Shown here piece after piece: positions 14,176 through 21,444 of a stretch of DNA of 22,377 nt. Positions within the stretch are counted from its first letter, which is position 1. The number at the start of each line of letters is the position of its first letter. Both the position numbers and the translations under genes were made by a program. The notes beneath the pieces were generated by a model. That model was not told the origin of the DNA, did not search any database, and saw nothing but the letters and a program-made list of their open reading frames with translations. The stretch comes from Deltaproteobacteria bacterium (GTDB taxonomy: Bacteria; Desulfobacterota; Desulfarculia; Adiutricales; Adiutricaceae), in assembly GCA_031278795.1 (NCBI GenBank), contig JAITJT010000076.1:1-22377 (forward strand), written 5' to 3'.

Positions 14176-14210
14176 AGTGGGAGGCGGCGTAAAAACCGCT
14201 TTCTTCCACT
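14176..14210 (+). other. Hairpin in the bactofilin leader
   Basis: AGTGG/CCACT (14176-14180 with 14206-14210) and GCGG/CCGC (14184-14187 with 14196-14199) stack across an internal loop with an 8-base A-rich apical loop. It ends 42 bases before the bactofilin start. No T-tract suited to termination follows. Confidence 0.4.
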
Positions 14211-14252
14211 AAATTTGTTTATAAAGGGCACCATAAAGGGCAATATATAGTT

Positions 14253-14834
14253 ATGTTTGGAATAAAAAAATCGGATAAGCAGCTCTGGAACGCCTTTTTT
14301 TCCATGAACGTGGAAATAGAGGGAACTTTGAGGTTCACCGGGCTCCTCAACATAGACGGCAGGGTCAAGGGCGCCATAATCGCCAAGGGCATGCTGGTGA
14401 CGGGCACCAGCGCCTTCATAGAAGGCGACGTATACGTGGAGAATCTGGTCCTCAGCGGTTCCGTCACGGGAAACATCTACGCCACGGGCGAGGTGCACCT
14501 CAACCAGACGGCGGTGGTGAGAGGAAATATCAACTATCACACCTTGAGCATCGTCCCGGGCGCCGTCCACGAGGGCAACAGCCACCTTTTCACGGAAGGC
14601 GAGGTGGAGGAGCTCACCGAGAGGATACACTCCGAGATCGCGAACATCGAAAAATCAGGCCTTAGCCTGGACGGTAAAAAGGCCCCAAAGGGGAAGGGCG
14701 CTACTAGCCCCGAGCCCAAGCCAGCCGAGGCCCCCAAGGAGCAGCAGGCGGCGTCAATGGCTGAAAAGGAGAAATCCTTCAAAAAGGAGAGGGAGGTCTC
14801 CCAGTTGAACGTGCTCAACGACAGCTTGGGCTGA
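14253..14834 (+). CDS. Bactofilin (polymer-forming cytoskeletal protein)
   Basis: Bactofilins polymerise without nucleotide into beta-helical filaments that help place cell-wall enzymes, stalks or chromosome-segregation factors. Residues about 18-115 form the domain: repeated short strands with the Gly/hydrophobic pattern typical of a right-handed beta-helix (VEIEGTLRFTGLLNIDGRVKGAI, SAFIEGDVYVENLVLSGSVTGNI, VHLNQTAVVRGNINYHTL). A short N-terminal segment (MFGIKKSDKQ) could bind membrane or a partner. After the domain comes an acidic helix (EVEELTERIHSEIANIEKSG) and a Lys/Pro/Ala-rich disordered tail ending at 193. The length is within the usual range. The ribosome site is weak: AAAGGG lies about 12 bases upstream. 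Expression may instead be set by the long structured leader. No peptidase or other usual partner gene is adjacent. Confidence 0.93.
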   Translation: MFGIKKSDKQLWNAFFSMNVEIEGTLRFTGLLNIDGRVKGAIIAKGMLVTGTSAFIEGDVYVENLVLSGSVTGNIYATGEVHLNQTAVVRGNINYHTLSIVPGAVHEGNSHLFTEGEVEELTERIHSEIANIEKSGLSLDGKKAPKGKGATSPEPKPAEAPKEQQAASMAEKEKSFKKEREVSQLNVLNDSLG

Positions 14835-14893
14835 TAAAATCAAGAATTTTGGGCTGAAAATCAAGCATTTTGGCCTGAAAATTAAATCATTTT
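14828..14893. repeat. Three ~21-23-bp tandem repeats overlapping the bactofilin stop
   Basis: Units start at 14828, 14851 and 14872 and read approximately GGGCTGAAAATCAAGCATTTT. The first copy contains the bactofilin TGA stop, so the repeat array begins inside the last codons of the gene. Confidence 0.75.
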
Positions 14894-14903
14894 TTCTCTT
14901 TCG

Positions 14904-14953
14904 GGAGATGATCCAGGGGGGCCAGTGCCTCCGCCGGTCATCTCCTTTTTTTT
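14904..14953 (+). terminator. Intrinsic terminator of bactofilin
   Basis: GGAGATGA (14904-14911) pairs with TCATCTCC (14938-14945), followed by eight T. A smaller inner hairpin GGC-CAGT-GCC sits in the loop. It lies 70 bases after the stop codon. Confidence 0.85.
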
Positions 14954-15060
14954 CTCTTGTAAACTGTGAAAAAAGTGATGTGTTTTATTGATTAATTAAA
15001 TGTTCAAACTACCATGGCCGTTTATATCAAGGGTTTTGGACAGGTGACATTAAGCGTTTA

Positions 15061-15141
15061 GGGCTAAAAATTTAAATCGTTTTTGTGTTAGGGACGGCGT
15101 TCCAGGGGCCAATGCCTCCTGGGTCAGCTCCTATTTTTTTC
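15061..15141 (+). repeat. Degenerate second copy of the bactofilin terminator element
   Basis: About 82 bases at 15061-15141 align with 14872-14954 along their whole length: the A-rich lead (CTAAAAATTTAAATCG), the CCAGGGG…CAATGCCTCC core, GGTCAGCTCC and a T-tract. The inner hairpin (GGC-CAAT-GCC) is kept, while the outer stem no longer pairs well. Confidence 0.65.
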
Positions 15142-15902
15142 AAGTATGCTTAGAAAAATCCGACTATTTACTCTACATAAAAATAATTCGTTACAACGAA
15201 TAATTGTATTTCACGTGAGAAATAAGTTGCACTTGAAAAAAATACTGTTAAAATTGTTCGTTGTATCTTATTTTCTACTAAACGTATTTATTTATTTACT
15301 AATATTTTGTATAATAATTTTTAATATGCTTTTTTTTAACCATATATAGTAAGGAATATCTAATTATAAGGCCGATAATTTGATAATATATTTCTTAAAA
15401 ACGTTAAGATTTTTCGTCACAAAAGATAAGCCTCTAAAGACTCTCTTCGGCATATGAAATTTTTACGTTGAAGTCAAAGTTTTTGTCTATATTGTAAAAA
15501 GAAATTTTTTTATCAGGATGCTGAAAAATATTTTGACCTAAATATAGTCATCAATGTTTTTAAATATCTATATATAGGATTTATGTCGTTTTTTTCTCGA
15601 AAACTCATACGTTACATAAATTATTACTTTTAATTATATGTTATAATCCACAAACAACGGCCCCATGCTGGCGCCTGTTAATAACACAGGTTAACACGAA
15701 CAAATCCCTGTCAAAATACCTCCCTGTTTATTTCAACATGAGCTGTTGTCTTTATGCTACAACACTTTACGTGATCTTATAGTTGCCTTAGAATTATCAC
15801 GAAGTTTTTTTCTGCGAAGCATTATATTGCAATAAATTACATTAAATTTTAAAATTTTTGACTTATTAATCGCCTTAAAATGGTACTATTTTTAGCTTTT
15901 TA

Positions 15903-16336
15903 GAAGTGGAAAAAAATTGAAAAAGATATATGACTCTCCCTATACATTGATTCATATATCGTCTCGTGTTTTAGCCACAAGATGTGTTTTAGCCAGGTAA
16001 ATATCCTCCCGTGCTCATCCTCACTATGGGCATATTTTAGTTGGGTTTCTACCGTGACCTTGTGTTTCTTAGCCGTGGACGCTTTCCCCAGTAAACTTTA
16101 ACGGTTAAACAGAAAAACATTCTCTTTACAACATACTAGCGTTGTTTCTTGCTACGGTTCATGAACCTTGCGCATTGGGGCGATTTAGCCGGCGTTTTTG
16201 TTTGCCTGGTCTACCAAAGAGCATTTTTTAAAAAGCGAAAAATTTCTTTTGCGTCCATTTGGTCATAGAGTATCTCCAAGGCTACGCGCTTCAGACGAGA
16301 GGCATAAAGCTTAGCGCCAGGCGCGCGGATGCGCAC
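15903..16336 (-). pseudogene. Possible decayed reading frames (uncertain)
   Basis: Two short frames on the minus strand look coding but lack a normal gene structure. One (16336 to 16211) starts at GTG and encodes 41 residues including LEILYDQMDAKEIFRFLK before a TAG. It could be read on through two further TAG codons before reaching TAA. Another (about 16094 to 15903) is open for more than 60 codons without an ATG and includes KVTVETQLKYAHSEDEHGR. Local GC content is higher than in the flanks. I recognise no family. A remnant of a lost gene is the simplest reading, but chance is not excluded. Confidence 0.2.
15966..15995. repeat. Direct repeat GTGTTTTAGCCA
   Basis: GTGTTTTAGCCA occurs at 15966-15977 and again at 15984-15995. 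Weaker relatives lie near 16030 (CATATTTTAGTTGGG) and 16061 (GTGTTTCTTAGCCGTGG). Function unknown. Confidence 0.5.
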
Positions 16337-17014
16337 TGATATATTATATCATTATAAGAGATGTTATATCATTTCAAGAAATATTAATCGTTTCAATAGG
16401 TTCTATTTAGCTCAGATTGCTTCCGTAAGAGAGGCTCTAATGGCTTAAGGCTAGCCATGTAAAAGATCTTATCCTGTCAGCGTTTGGAGATTTTTTCAGT
16501 AGTGGAGAATATAAAACACATAACAAATCTTCAACTTACGGGGGCAGAGAACATAAATTTTAGCGTTAGTTGCCAATCACCCAAATAGCGTTATATAGAA
16601 AGGTGATAACAATTTTATAAAAAAGAGCGCGTAAAGTTATGCGCAAATTTTAATCATATGGAATTTTAAACATGCTGAAATCCGTAAAGACTTTAGCAAA
16701 AGGACGGAAACAAAATTATCACTCGTTCGTTTTTCATTCCTCAGCCCTCTAACTATATAGGAGAGCGATCCCAACTCTAATTTAGCTTTGGAATTGCTTC
16801 AGAAACATGTCCCCATATACATTAATGAAATAGATTCTTTTTTACATAAACATTTGCTAATTATCTAACAATATGTATATCTAAACCTATAAATTATCAA
16901 AGTGGTATCTATTATTTAACCCCAATTATTTTTTAACACTATCTATTATCTTAGGGGCGTTTGCACACTTAAGCTCCCTAAACAACAAAAATCAAACAAA
17001 TAAATGGCTTAACT

Positions 17015-18646
17015 ATGAAAAAATTAATTATTCTAACGGCATTATCCGCGATATTCTTGCTCTTAGCCTTTGCTTGTGGTGAATCCAGTACCCCTAGCGC
17101 GCCTTCCGGAGGGGCTGATTCCGGATCCTCCTCTAGCGCCGCCCCATCGGCGGGTACGGCCTCCACCGGCGCCCCGGGCCAACCAAAGGTCTTGAATTTC
17201 GGGGTTTTCGCCTCCATCTCCTCTTTGGAGCCCACCACGGACTGGGACAGCTGGTATATCGTGCGCATAGGAGTGGGTGAGACCTTGGTGCGTTTCAACA
17301 AGACCATGGGCGCTGAACCCTGGCTCGCGGAATCCTTCAGCGTGGCACCGGACAACCTCACCTGGACATTCAAGATTCGCGACAATGTGAAGTTCTCCAA
17401 CGGCAAGCCCGTGGACGCCGCGGCCGTCAAGGCCTCCTTCGAGCGCGTGGACAAGCTGGCCCAGGAAAGGTTCAAATCCGAATTTTTCACCTATGAATCC
17501 CTAGAGGCGGACGGCCAGAACTTTATTATCAAGACAGTGGATCCAACACCAGGGCTCGCCGGCATGCTGGCCGATCCCCTCTTCTTGGTTGTCGACGCTG
17601 AGGCCAACCCTGAAAAAGTGGAAAACGAGGGCGTCATCTGCACCGGGCCCTATAAGTACCTCCCCCGCAACGGGGAGAACATCTCGGCCGTCAGAAACGA
17701 CCTCTACTGGGACGGGAAGCCACCTTTTGACCAGGTGAATTTCGTGACCATCACGGATCCCAACACCAGGGCCATGGCGCTCCAGTCCGGAGACGTGGAT
17801 CTGGCCGCCAACATGAGCACCTCGGACGTGCCCCTCTTCCTGAGCAACCCGGACTTCACCGTGTCCGAGATTCAGTCCCTGCGCGTGGTCATGGCCTTCA
17901 TGAACTTGGACAACAAGGTCTTGGCTGATGAGAACCTCAGGAAGGCCGTCAAATCATCGCTCGACCTTAAAACCTACGCCGATAAGATCTTAGGCGGCCG
18001 CTTCGCCCCCGGCAAGGGTCCCCTCCCGCCGTCCCTGGGCTACGGCTTTGATAGCCTGGTGGATCCCTTCCCCTTTGACATGGAGAAGGCCAAGGGCTTT
18101 TTGGAGGCCGCTGGCTACACTGACACAAACGGTGACGGCACCGTGGACAAGGACGGAGCGCCATTGGTTCTAAACTACGTCTACTACTCCTCTAGGGCGG
18201 AGTTCCCGCTCTTGGTGGAGGCCACCCAGCACGCGCTGGAATCCTTGGGCGTGAAGGTCAACCTCAACCAGGTGGAGGCCTCGAACCTAAATGAAATCAG
18301 GAAGACAAGAGACTACGATCTTTTGGTCATGAACATAATCACCGCCGGAACCGGCGATCCCCAGAGCTTCCTGGTCTCCCAGTTCGAAACAGGTGCTTTC
18401 AACAACAGTAACGGTTACTCCAACACGGAGCTGGACGCCTTGTTTGAGAAGTTGAAGCTGGAGTTCGACGCGGCCGAGCGCGAGAAGCTCATCACCAAGT
18501 CCCAGGAGCTCATCATAGAGGTACCCGCCCACATCTTCTACGCCTATCCCAATACAAATATTGTCTACAACAACAGAGTGACGGGCGTCGAGATGCTTCC
18601 GGCTGATTACTACTGGATCACGAAAGATCTGGATCTGAAGTCCTGA
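17015..18646 (+). CDS. ABC importer substrate-binding lipoprotein (family 5: peptide/nickel type)
   Basis: This protein captures the ligand outside the membrane and delivers it to the permeases encoded downstream. The 543-residue product has a signal peptide (KK at 2-3, hydrophobic 4-19) ending in LAFAC, with the probable lipid-bearing Cys21, then a Ser/Gly/Ala-rich tether (22-55). The family-5 fold follows: the opening VLNFGVFASISSLEP, the PWLAESF…WTFKIRDNVKFSNGKPVDA segment, TGPYKY, and a GYTDTNGDGTVDKDGAPL loop. The start region (WDSWYIVRIGVGETLVRF) and the end (YYWITKDL) resemble, from memory, members annotated as nickel/metallophore binders more than classical OppA; this is a weak judgement. 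No histidine-rich stretch helps. A strong hairpin terminator after the gene suggests it is made in excess over the permeases. The ribosome site is poor. Confidence 0.92.
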   Translation: MKKLIILTALSAIFLLLAFACGESSTPSAPSGGADSGSSSSAAPSAGTASTGAPGQPKVLNFGVFASISSLEPTTDWDSWYIVRIGVGETLVRFNKTMGAEPWLAESFSVAPDNLTWTFKIRDNVKFSNGKPVDAAAVKASFERVDKLAQERFKSEFFTYESLEADGQNFIIKTVDPTPGLAGMLADPLFLVVDAEANPEKVENEGVICTGPYKYLPRNGENISAVRNDLYWDGKPPFDQVNFVTITDPNTRAMALQSGDVDLAANMSTSDVPLFLSNPDFTVSEIQSLRVVMAFMNLDNKVLADENLRKAVKSSLDLKTYADKILGGRFAPGKGPLPPSLGYGFDSLVDPFPFDMEKAKGFLEAAGYTDTNGDGTVDKDGAPLVLNYVYYSSRAEFPLLVEATQHALESLGVKVNLNQVEASNLNEIRKTRDYDLLVMNIITAGTGDPQSFLVSQFETGAFNNSNGYSNTELDALFEKLKLEFDAAEREKLITKSQELIIEVPAHIFYAYPNTNIVYNNRVTGVEMLPADYYWITKDLDLKS

Positions 18647-18714
18647 TAGCTTTTTCGTTTTTTATATTCTAAATCATGAAGCTAATGCATTAAGCTTTTT
18701 CATGAAGTTTTTTC

Positions 18715-18745
18715 ATGGAGCTTTTTTTAGAAAAGCTCCATTTTT
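18715..18745 (+). terminator. Terminator/attenuator after the binding-protein gene
   Basis: ATGGAGCTTTT (18715-18725) pairs perfectly with AAAAGCTCCAT (18731-18741) around a 5-base loop, followed by TTTT. It lies about 70 bases after the stop and would end most transcripts here, with some read-through into the permease genes. Confidence 0.75.
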
Positions 18746-18753
18746 GAAATCAA

Positions 18754-18782
18754 TTTACACATTCAACTTATATACTTAGATT
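18754..18782 (+). promoter_or_regulatory. Possible internal promoter for the permease/ATPase genes
   Basis: TTTACA (18754-18759) and TAGATT (18777-18782) are 17 bases apart. The -35 is good and the -10 moderate. Transcription from it would start just before the 10-bp hairpin at 18794. Confidence 0.35.
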
Positions 18783-18793
18783 ATTTGGTTCAG

Positions 18794-18815
18794 AGCCGCG
18801 TTTTTAAACGCGGCT
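18794..18815 (+). other. GC-rich hairpin before the first permease gene
   Basis: AGCCGCGTTT (18794-18803) and AAACGCGGCT (18806-18815) are perfectly complementary, with only two bases between them. TTGGATC follows, so it is a weak terminator at best. It may protect the 5' end of a processed or newly started permease mRNA. It lies 41 bases before the permease ATG. Confidence 0.6.
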
Positions 18816-18856
18816 TTGGATCAAAGTAACCATAAATTTATTCGCGAAATATAAAT

Positions 18857-19798
18857 ATGCTAAAAAATTCTTTGAGCTGGTTGGGGAAATTCTTTTTTTC
18901 ACTTTTTGGAATTAGCCTCATCACCTTTACCTTGACGGCCTTGATCCCAGGAGACCCCGCTGAACTTATGCTCTCAGCCTTGGGAAACTCGCCTCCGCCG
19001 GAGGTACTGGCTAAGGCCAGGGAAGACATGGGTCTGGATAAGTCCATACCCGTGCGCTATCTGGAATGGCTTTCCAGGGCCGTGAGAGGAGATTTTGGGA
19101 TATCGTATTATACTAGGCATCCCGTGCTCTCCGATCTCGCGTCGAAGTTTCCGGCCACCTTGAAGCTAGCGGTTATGTCCCTGGCCTTAACCGTGGTTAT
19201 CTCTGTGATCTTGGGTATAGGCTCCGCCATCTGGAGGGGCGGCGTATTCGACATAGTGGTAAGGGGGATCTCCTTTGTGGGGATCTCCCTTCCCAGCTTC
19301 CTGGTGGGGCTTTTGCTCTTGTACTTGGTTGCCCTTAAGTTGCAGCTACTTCCGGTCGTCTCCACCTCCGGAACCGGAAAGGCCGTAATCCTTCCGGTGG
19401 CCACTCTTACCTTCGCCATGTCGGTTAAGTACACCCGCCAGGTGAGAAACTTGGTCCTAGAGGAGCTCAACAAGGATTATGTCCTGGGCGCCAGGGCCAG
19501 GGGCCTCAGTGAGTTCACCATCCTCTTCAGGCACGTGCTTCCCAACGTATTTCTTCCACTAATCACCTTGATAGGCATATCATTCGGCTCGCTTCTGGGC
19601 GGAACGGCTCTGGTGGAGGTTATCTTCTCCTGGCCGGGGCTAGGTAACTACGCCATACTTAGCATATCGAGGCGGGATTATCCGGTCATCCAGTGCTACG
19701 TGCTCTGGCTTTCAGCCGTTTACATGATAATCAACTTGATAGTGGACTTCTCTTACAGGCACCTGGATCCTCGGGTCAGGGCCGCGGGAGGCGCGTGA
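18857..19798 (+). CDS. ABC importer permease 1 (DppB/OppB/NikB type)
   Basis: This is the first of two inner-membrane permeases that form the translocation channel. The 313-residue product has an N-terminal membrane segment (about 10-31), the family's extracytoplasmic loop with IPGDPAELML, DMGLDKSIPVRYLEWLSRAVRGDFGISY, and then five further hydrophobic segments. The cytoplasmic EAA loop that docks the ATPase is clear: EELNKDYVLGARARGLSEFTILFRHVLPN. WPGLGNYAI and the final YRHLDPRVR are also typical of the B-subunit. The ATG follows AT-rich DNA with no Shine-Dalgarno sequence, which together with the upstream hairpins suggests lower expression than the binding protein. Its stop and the start of the next permease gene are one base apart. 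Confidence 0.94.
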   Translation: MLKNSLSWLGKFFFSLFGISLITFTLTALIPGDPAELMLSALGNSPPPEVLAKAREDMGLDKSIPVRYLEWLSRAVRGDFGISYYTRHPVLSDLASKFPATLKLAVMSLALTVVISVILGIGSAIWRGGVFDIVVRGISFVGISLPSFLVGLLLLYLVALKLQLLPVVSTSGTGKAVILPVATLTFAMSVKYTRQVRNLVLEELNKDYVLGARARGLSEFTILFRHVLPNVFLPLITLIGISFGSLLGGTALVEVIFSWPGLGNYAILSISRRDYPVIQCYVLWLSAVYMIINLIVDFSYRHLDPRVRAAGGA

Positions 19799-19799
19799 C

Positions 19800-20648
19800 A
19801 TGGACTTCCTCAAAAAACTAAAAGAAAACAAAAGGCTAAGTCTCTACCTGTTCTTGGCTTTGCTAATCATAATAGTCGCGATCTTTGCGGAGAGGCTCGC
19901 CCCCCATGACATCTACAAGGTGGACTACACGAGAATCTTGGAGCCGCCCTCCAAGGAGTTTATCTTTGGGACGGACTACATGGGCCGCTGCGTCTTCTCC
20001 AGGATACTCTGCGGCACGGCCACCACTCTCAAGATGACCTTCAGCGCCGTGGCCCTGGTCTTCCTAATAGGAACCGCGCTGGGGCTCGTGGCCGGCTATT
20101 TCGGGGGAGTTCTAAACACCATCATCATGCGCGTGGCGGACATCATGCTGGCCTTCCCGGGGATAATACTCGCCATAGCTATCGCGGGCATCATGGGAGG
20201 TGGGCTCCAGAACGCCATCTTGGCCATTGCCGCGGTCACCTGGCCGCGCTACGCCAGGCTCTCCCGCAGTTTGGTCTTAAAAGAAAAGGAGAGCGTCTAC
20301 ATCCAGGCCGCCAAGGTTTCAGGCACTGGGTCTCTGGCCATCCTCAAGAGGCACATCTTTCCCAACGTCATCTCCATCATGATCCTCTCGGCCGTCATGG
20401 ACATAGGTGTGGTCACCATGGAGCTGGCAGGACTCTCCTACCTGGGGCTGGGGGCGCAGCCCCCGGCCCCAGAGTGGGGCCTCATGCTGGCGGGTGGGAA
20501 GACCTACTTCCAGGTGGCGCCCTGGCTGCTTTTGGCACCAGCTGTGGCCATATTTACGGTCATCGTGGTGTGGAACCTTCTGGGGGACACCCTGCGGGAC
20601 ACCCTGGATCCCAGGATCCTCAAGAACATAGAGAAAGAGGAGGCCTGA
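19800..20648 (+). CDS. ABC importer permease 2 (DppC/OppC/NikC type)
   Basis: This is the second permease subunit, 282 residues. An N-terminal membrane segment (about 14-31) precedes the C-subunit signature FGTDYMGRCVFSRILCGT, the usual GTDxxGRDxxSR with Cys in place of Asp. Five more hydrophobic segments follow. The ATPase-docking EAA loop reads EKESVYIQAAKVSGTGSLAILKRHIFPN, followed by ELAGLSYLGLGAQPPAPEWGLML and LLGDTLRDTLDPR, both diagnostic of this family. The start lies one base after the previous stop, and its ribosome site (GGGAGG) sits inside the end of that gene, so translation is coupled. The GRC variant occurs, as far as I recall, in nickel/metallophore-type systems, which fits the binding protein but is not proof. 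Confidence 0.95.
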   Translation: MDFLKKLKENKRLSLYLFLALLIIIVAIFAERLAPHDIYKVDYTRILEPPSKEFIFGTDYMGRCVFSRILCGTATTLKMTFSAVALVFLIGTALGLVAGYFGGVLNTIIMRVADIMLAFPGIILAIAIAGIMGGGLQNAILAIAAVTWPRYARLSRSLVLKEKESVYIQAAKVSGTGSLAILKRHIFPNVISIMILSAVMDIGVVTMELAGLSYLGLGAQPPAPEWGLMLAGGKTYFQVAPWLLLAPAVAIFTVIVVWNLLGDTLRDTLDPRILKNIEKEEA

Positions 20649-20651
20649 AAG

Positions 20652-21431
20652 GTGAGCTTCATCGAAATAAAAAACCTATCCGTCAAATACGGAAAGACCA
20701 GGGTGGTGAAGGGCTTCAAGCTGAACGTGGAGAAGGGGCAGGTGGTTAGTTTCGTGGGCGAAAGCGGCTCCGGAAAGACAACTGTCGCGCGCTCCATCAT
20801 GGGACTCCTTCCCAAGGCGGCGAGCGTTGAGAGGGGCTCTTCCATTGTCCTAGACGGCGACGAGCTCCTAAACTACAGCCCCAAGGACTGGTCCAAGATC
20901 CGGGGGACGAAGATCGCCATGATCTTCCAAGACTCCGGAAACATGCTAAACCCCATCAGAACCATAGGAAACCAGTTCGCCGAGTATATCCTGGCCTATA
21001 AGTCCGTCTCCAAAAAGGAGGCCTTGGCCCAGGCCGAGGAGCTCTTACTTAAGACGGGCTTGAGGGACCCCAAGTCGGTACTGGCGAACTACCCCTTCAA
21101 CCTCTCTGGCGGCATGCGCCAGAGAGTGGGGATTGCCATGGCCATGACCTTCAATCCGGAGCTGCTTTTAGCCGATGAGCCCACCTCGGCTCTGGATGTC
21201 ACCACCCAGAAACAGGTTATAGCCGAGCTCCTGGAGCTCCAGAAGGAGCACCACATGACCATCATCCTGGTCACCCACAACCTGGGTGTGGCCTCCTTCA
21301 TCTCAGATAACATTGTCGTTCTCAAAAACGGCGGCACCGCGGAGATAGGAAGCCCCATGGAGCTACTCAACAATCCCAAGAACCCCTACACCAAATCCTT
21401 ACTGGAAGCCATTCCCAGCCTGGTGGAATAG
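20652..21431 (+). CDS. ABC importer ATPase 1 (DppD/OppD/NikD type)
   Basis: This cytoplasmic ATPase powers the importer. The 259-residue product carries every motif: Walker A GESGSGKT (36-43), Q-loop Gln93, signature LSGGMRQR (151-158), Walker B LLLADE (171-176), D-loop SALD and switch His209. It ends PYTKSLLEAIPSLVE and lacks the Cys-rich C-terminal oligopeptide domain found in OppD/DppD, so it is closer in length to NikD. The start is GTG, three bases after the previous stop, with GAGGAGG about 8 bases upstream and within the end of the preceding gene. Translation is therefore probably coupled. Confidence 0.95.
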   Translation: MSFIEIKNLSVKYGKTRVVKGFKLNVEKGQVVSFVGESGSGKTTVARSIMGLLPKAASVERGSSIVLDGDELLNYSPKDWSKIRGTKIAMIFQDSGNMLNPIRTIGNQFAEYILAYKSVSKKEALAQAEELLLKTGLRDPKSVLANYPFNLSGGMRQRVGIAMAMTFNPELLLADEPTSALDVTTQKQVIAELLELQKEHHMTIILVTHNLGVASFISDNIVVLKNGGTAEIGSPMELLNNPKNPYTKSLLEAIPSLVE

Positions 21432-21444
21432 AAAGGCGAAATAT

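Larger units (their letters stand above)
13599..14252. other. Intergenic region upstream of bactofilin
   Basis: About 650 bases lie between the zinc-ribbon terminator and the bactofilin ATG. In order they hold a small TAGACTT/AAGTCTA hairpin (13694-13715), three 22-bp tandem repeats (13810-13875), a strong promoter (13941-13969), a structured leader with a terminator-like hairpin (13990-14062) and a second hairpin (14176-14210). A plus-strand frame at 13957-14250 starts at TTG without ribosome site and looks non-coding. Confidence 0.65.
14835..17014. other. 2.2-kb AT-rich gene-poor region
   Basis: This is the longest gene-free stretch in the window, between the bactofilin and the importer genes. 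It begins with the bactofilin terminator and its degenerate copy (15061-15141), then becomes very AT-rich. A GC-richer patch at about 15960-16340 holds direct repeats (15966-15995) and short coding-looking frames on the minus strand (for example 16211-16336), interrupted by stops. The last few hundred bases must contain the promoter of the importer; several AT-rich candidates exist (for example TTTACA at 16841 or TTGCTA at 16854), and I cannot choose between them. I see no tRNA, insertion sequence, CRISPR array or clear cluster of DnaA boxes. Confidence 0.7.

Noticed and set aside
13957..14250. A 97-codon frame ending just before bactofilin.
   Set aside because: TTG start without ribosome site; it runs through the predicted leader hairpins and its translation has no domain-like pattern.
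15146..15349. A 67-residue plus-strand frame with a hydrophobic C-terminal half.
   Set aside because: It begins a few bases after a T-tract, has no ribosome site, and its Ile/Leu/Phe-rich content is what AT-rich DNA yields by chance. A small membrane toxin is not excluded, but nothing supports it.
16211..16336. In-frame TAG codons in the minus-strand fragment as possible pyrrolysine or other recoding.
   Set aside because: TAG is used as a normal stop in this window (lipoprotein, PhoU–kinase, ATPase 1), so decay or chance is simpler.
14950..17014. Possible replication origin in the long AT-rich region.
   Set aside because: I saw no cluster of TTATCCACA-type DnaA boxes; the nearest look-alike at about 15640-15655 carries an extra base, and dnaA or dnaN is not adjacent.
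16700..17014. NikR operator (GTATGA-N16-TCATAC) upstream of the importer.
   Set aside because: No match was found by eye, so nickel regulation is not supported.
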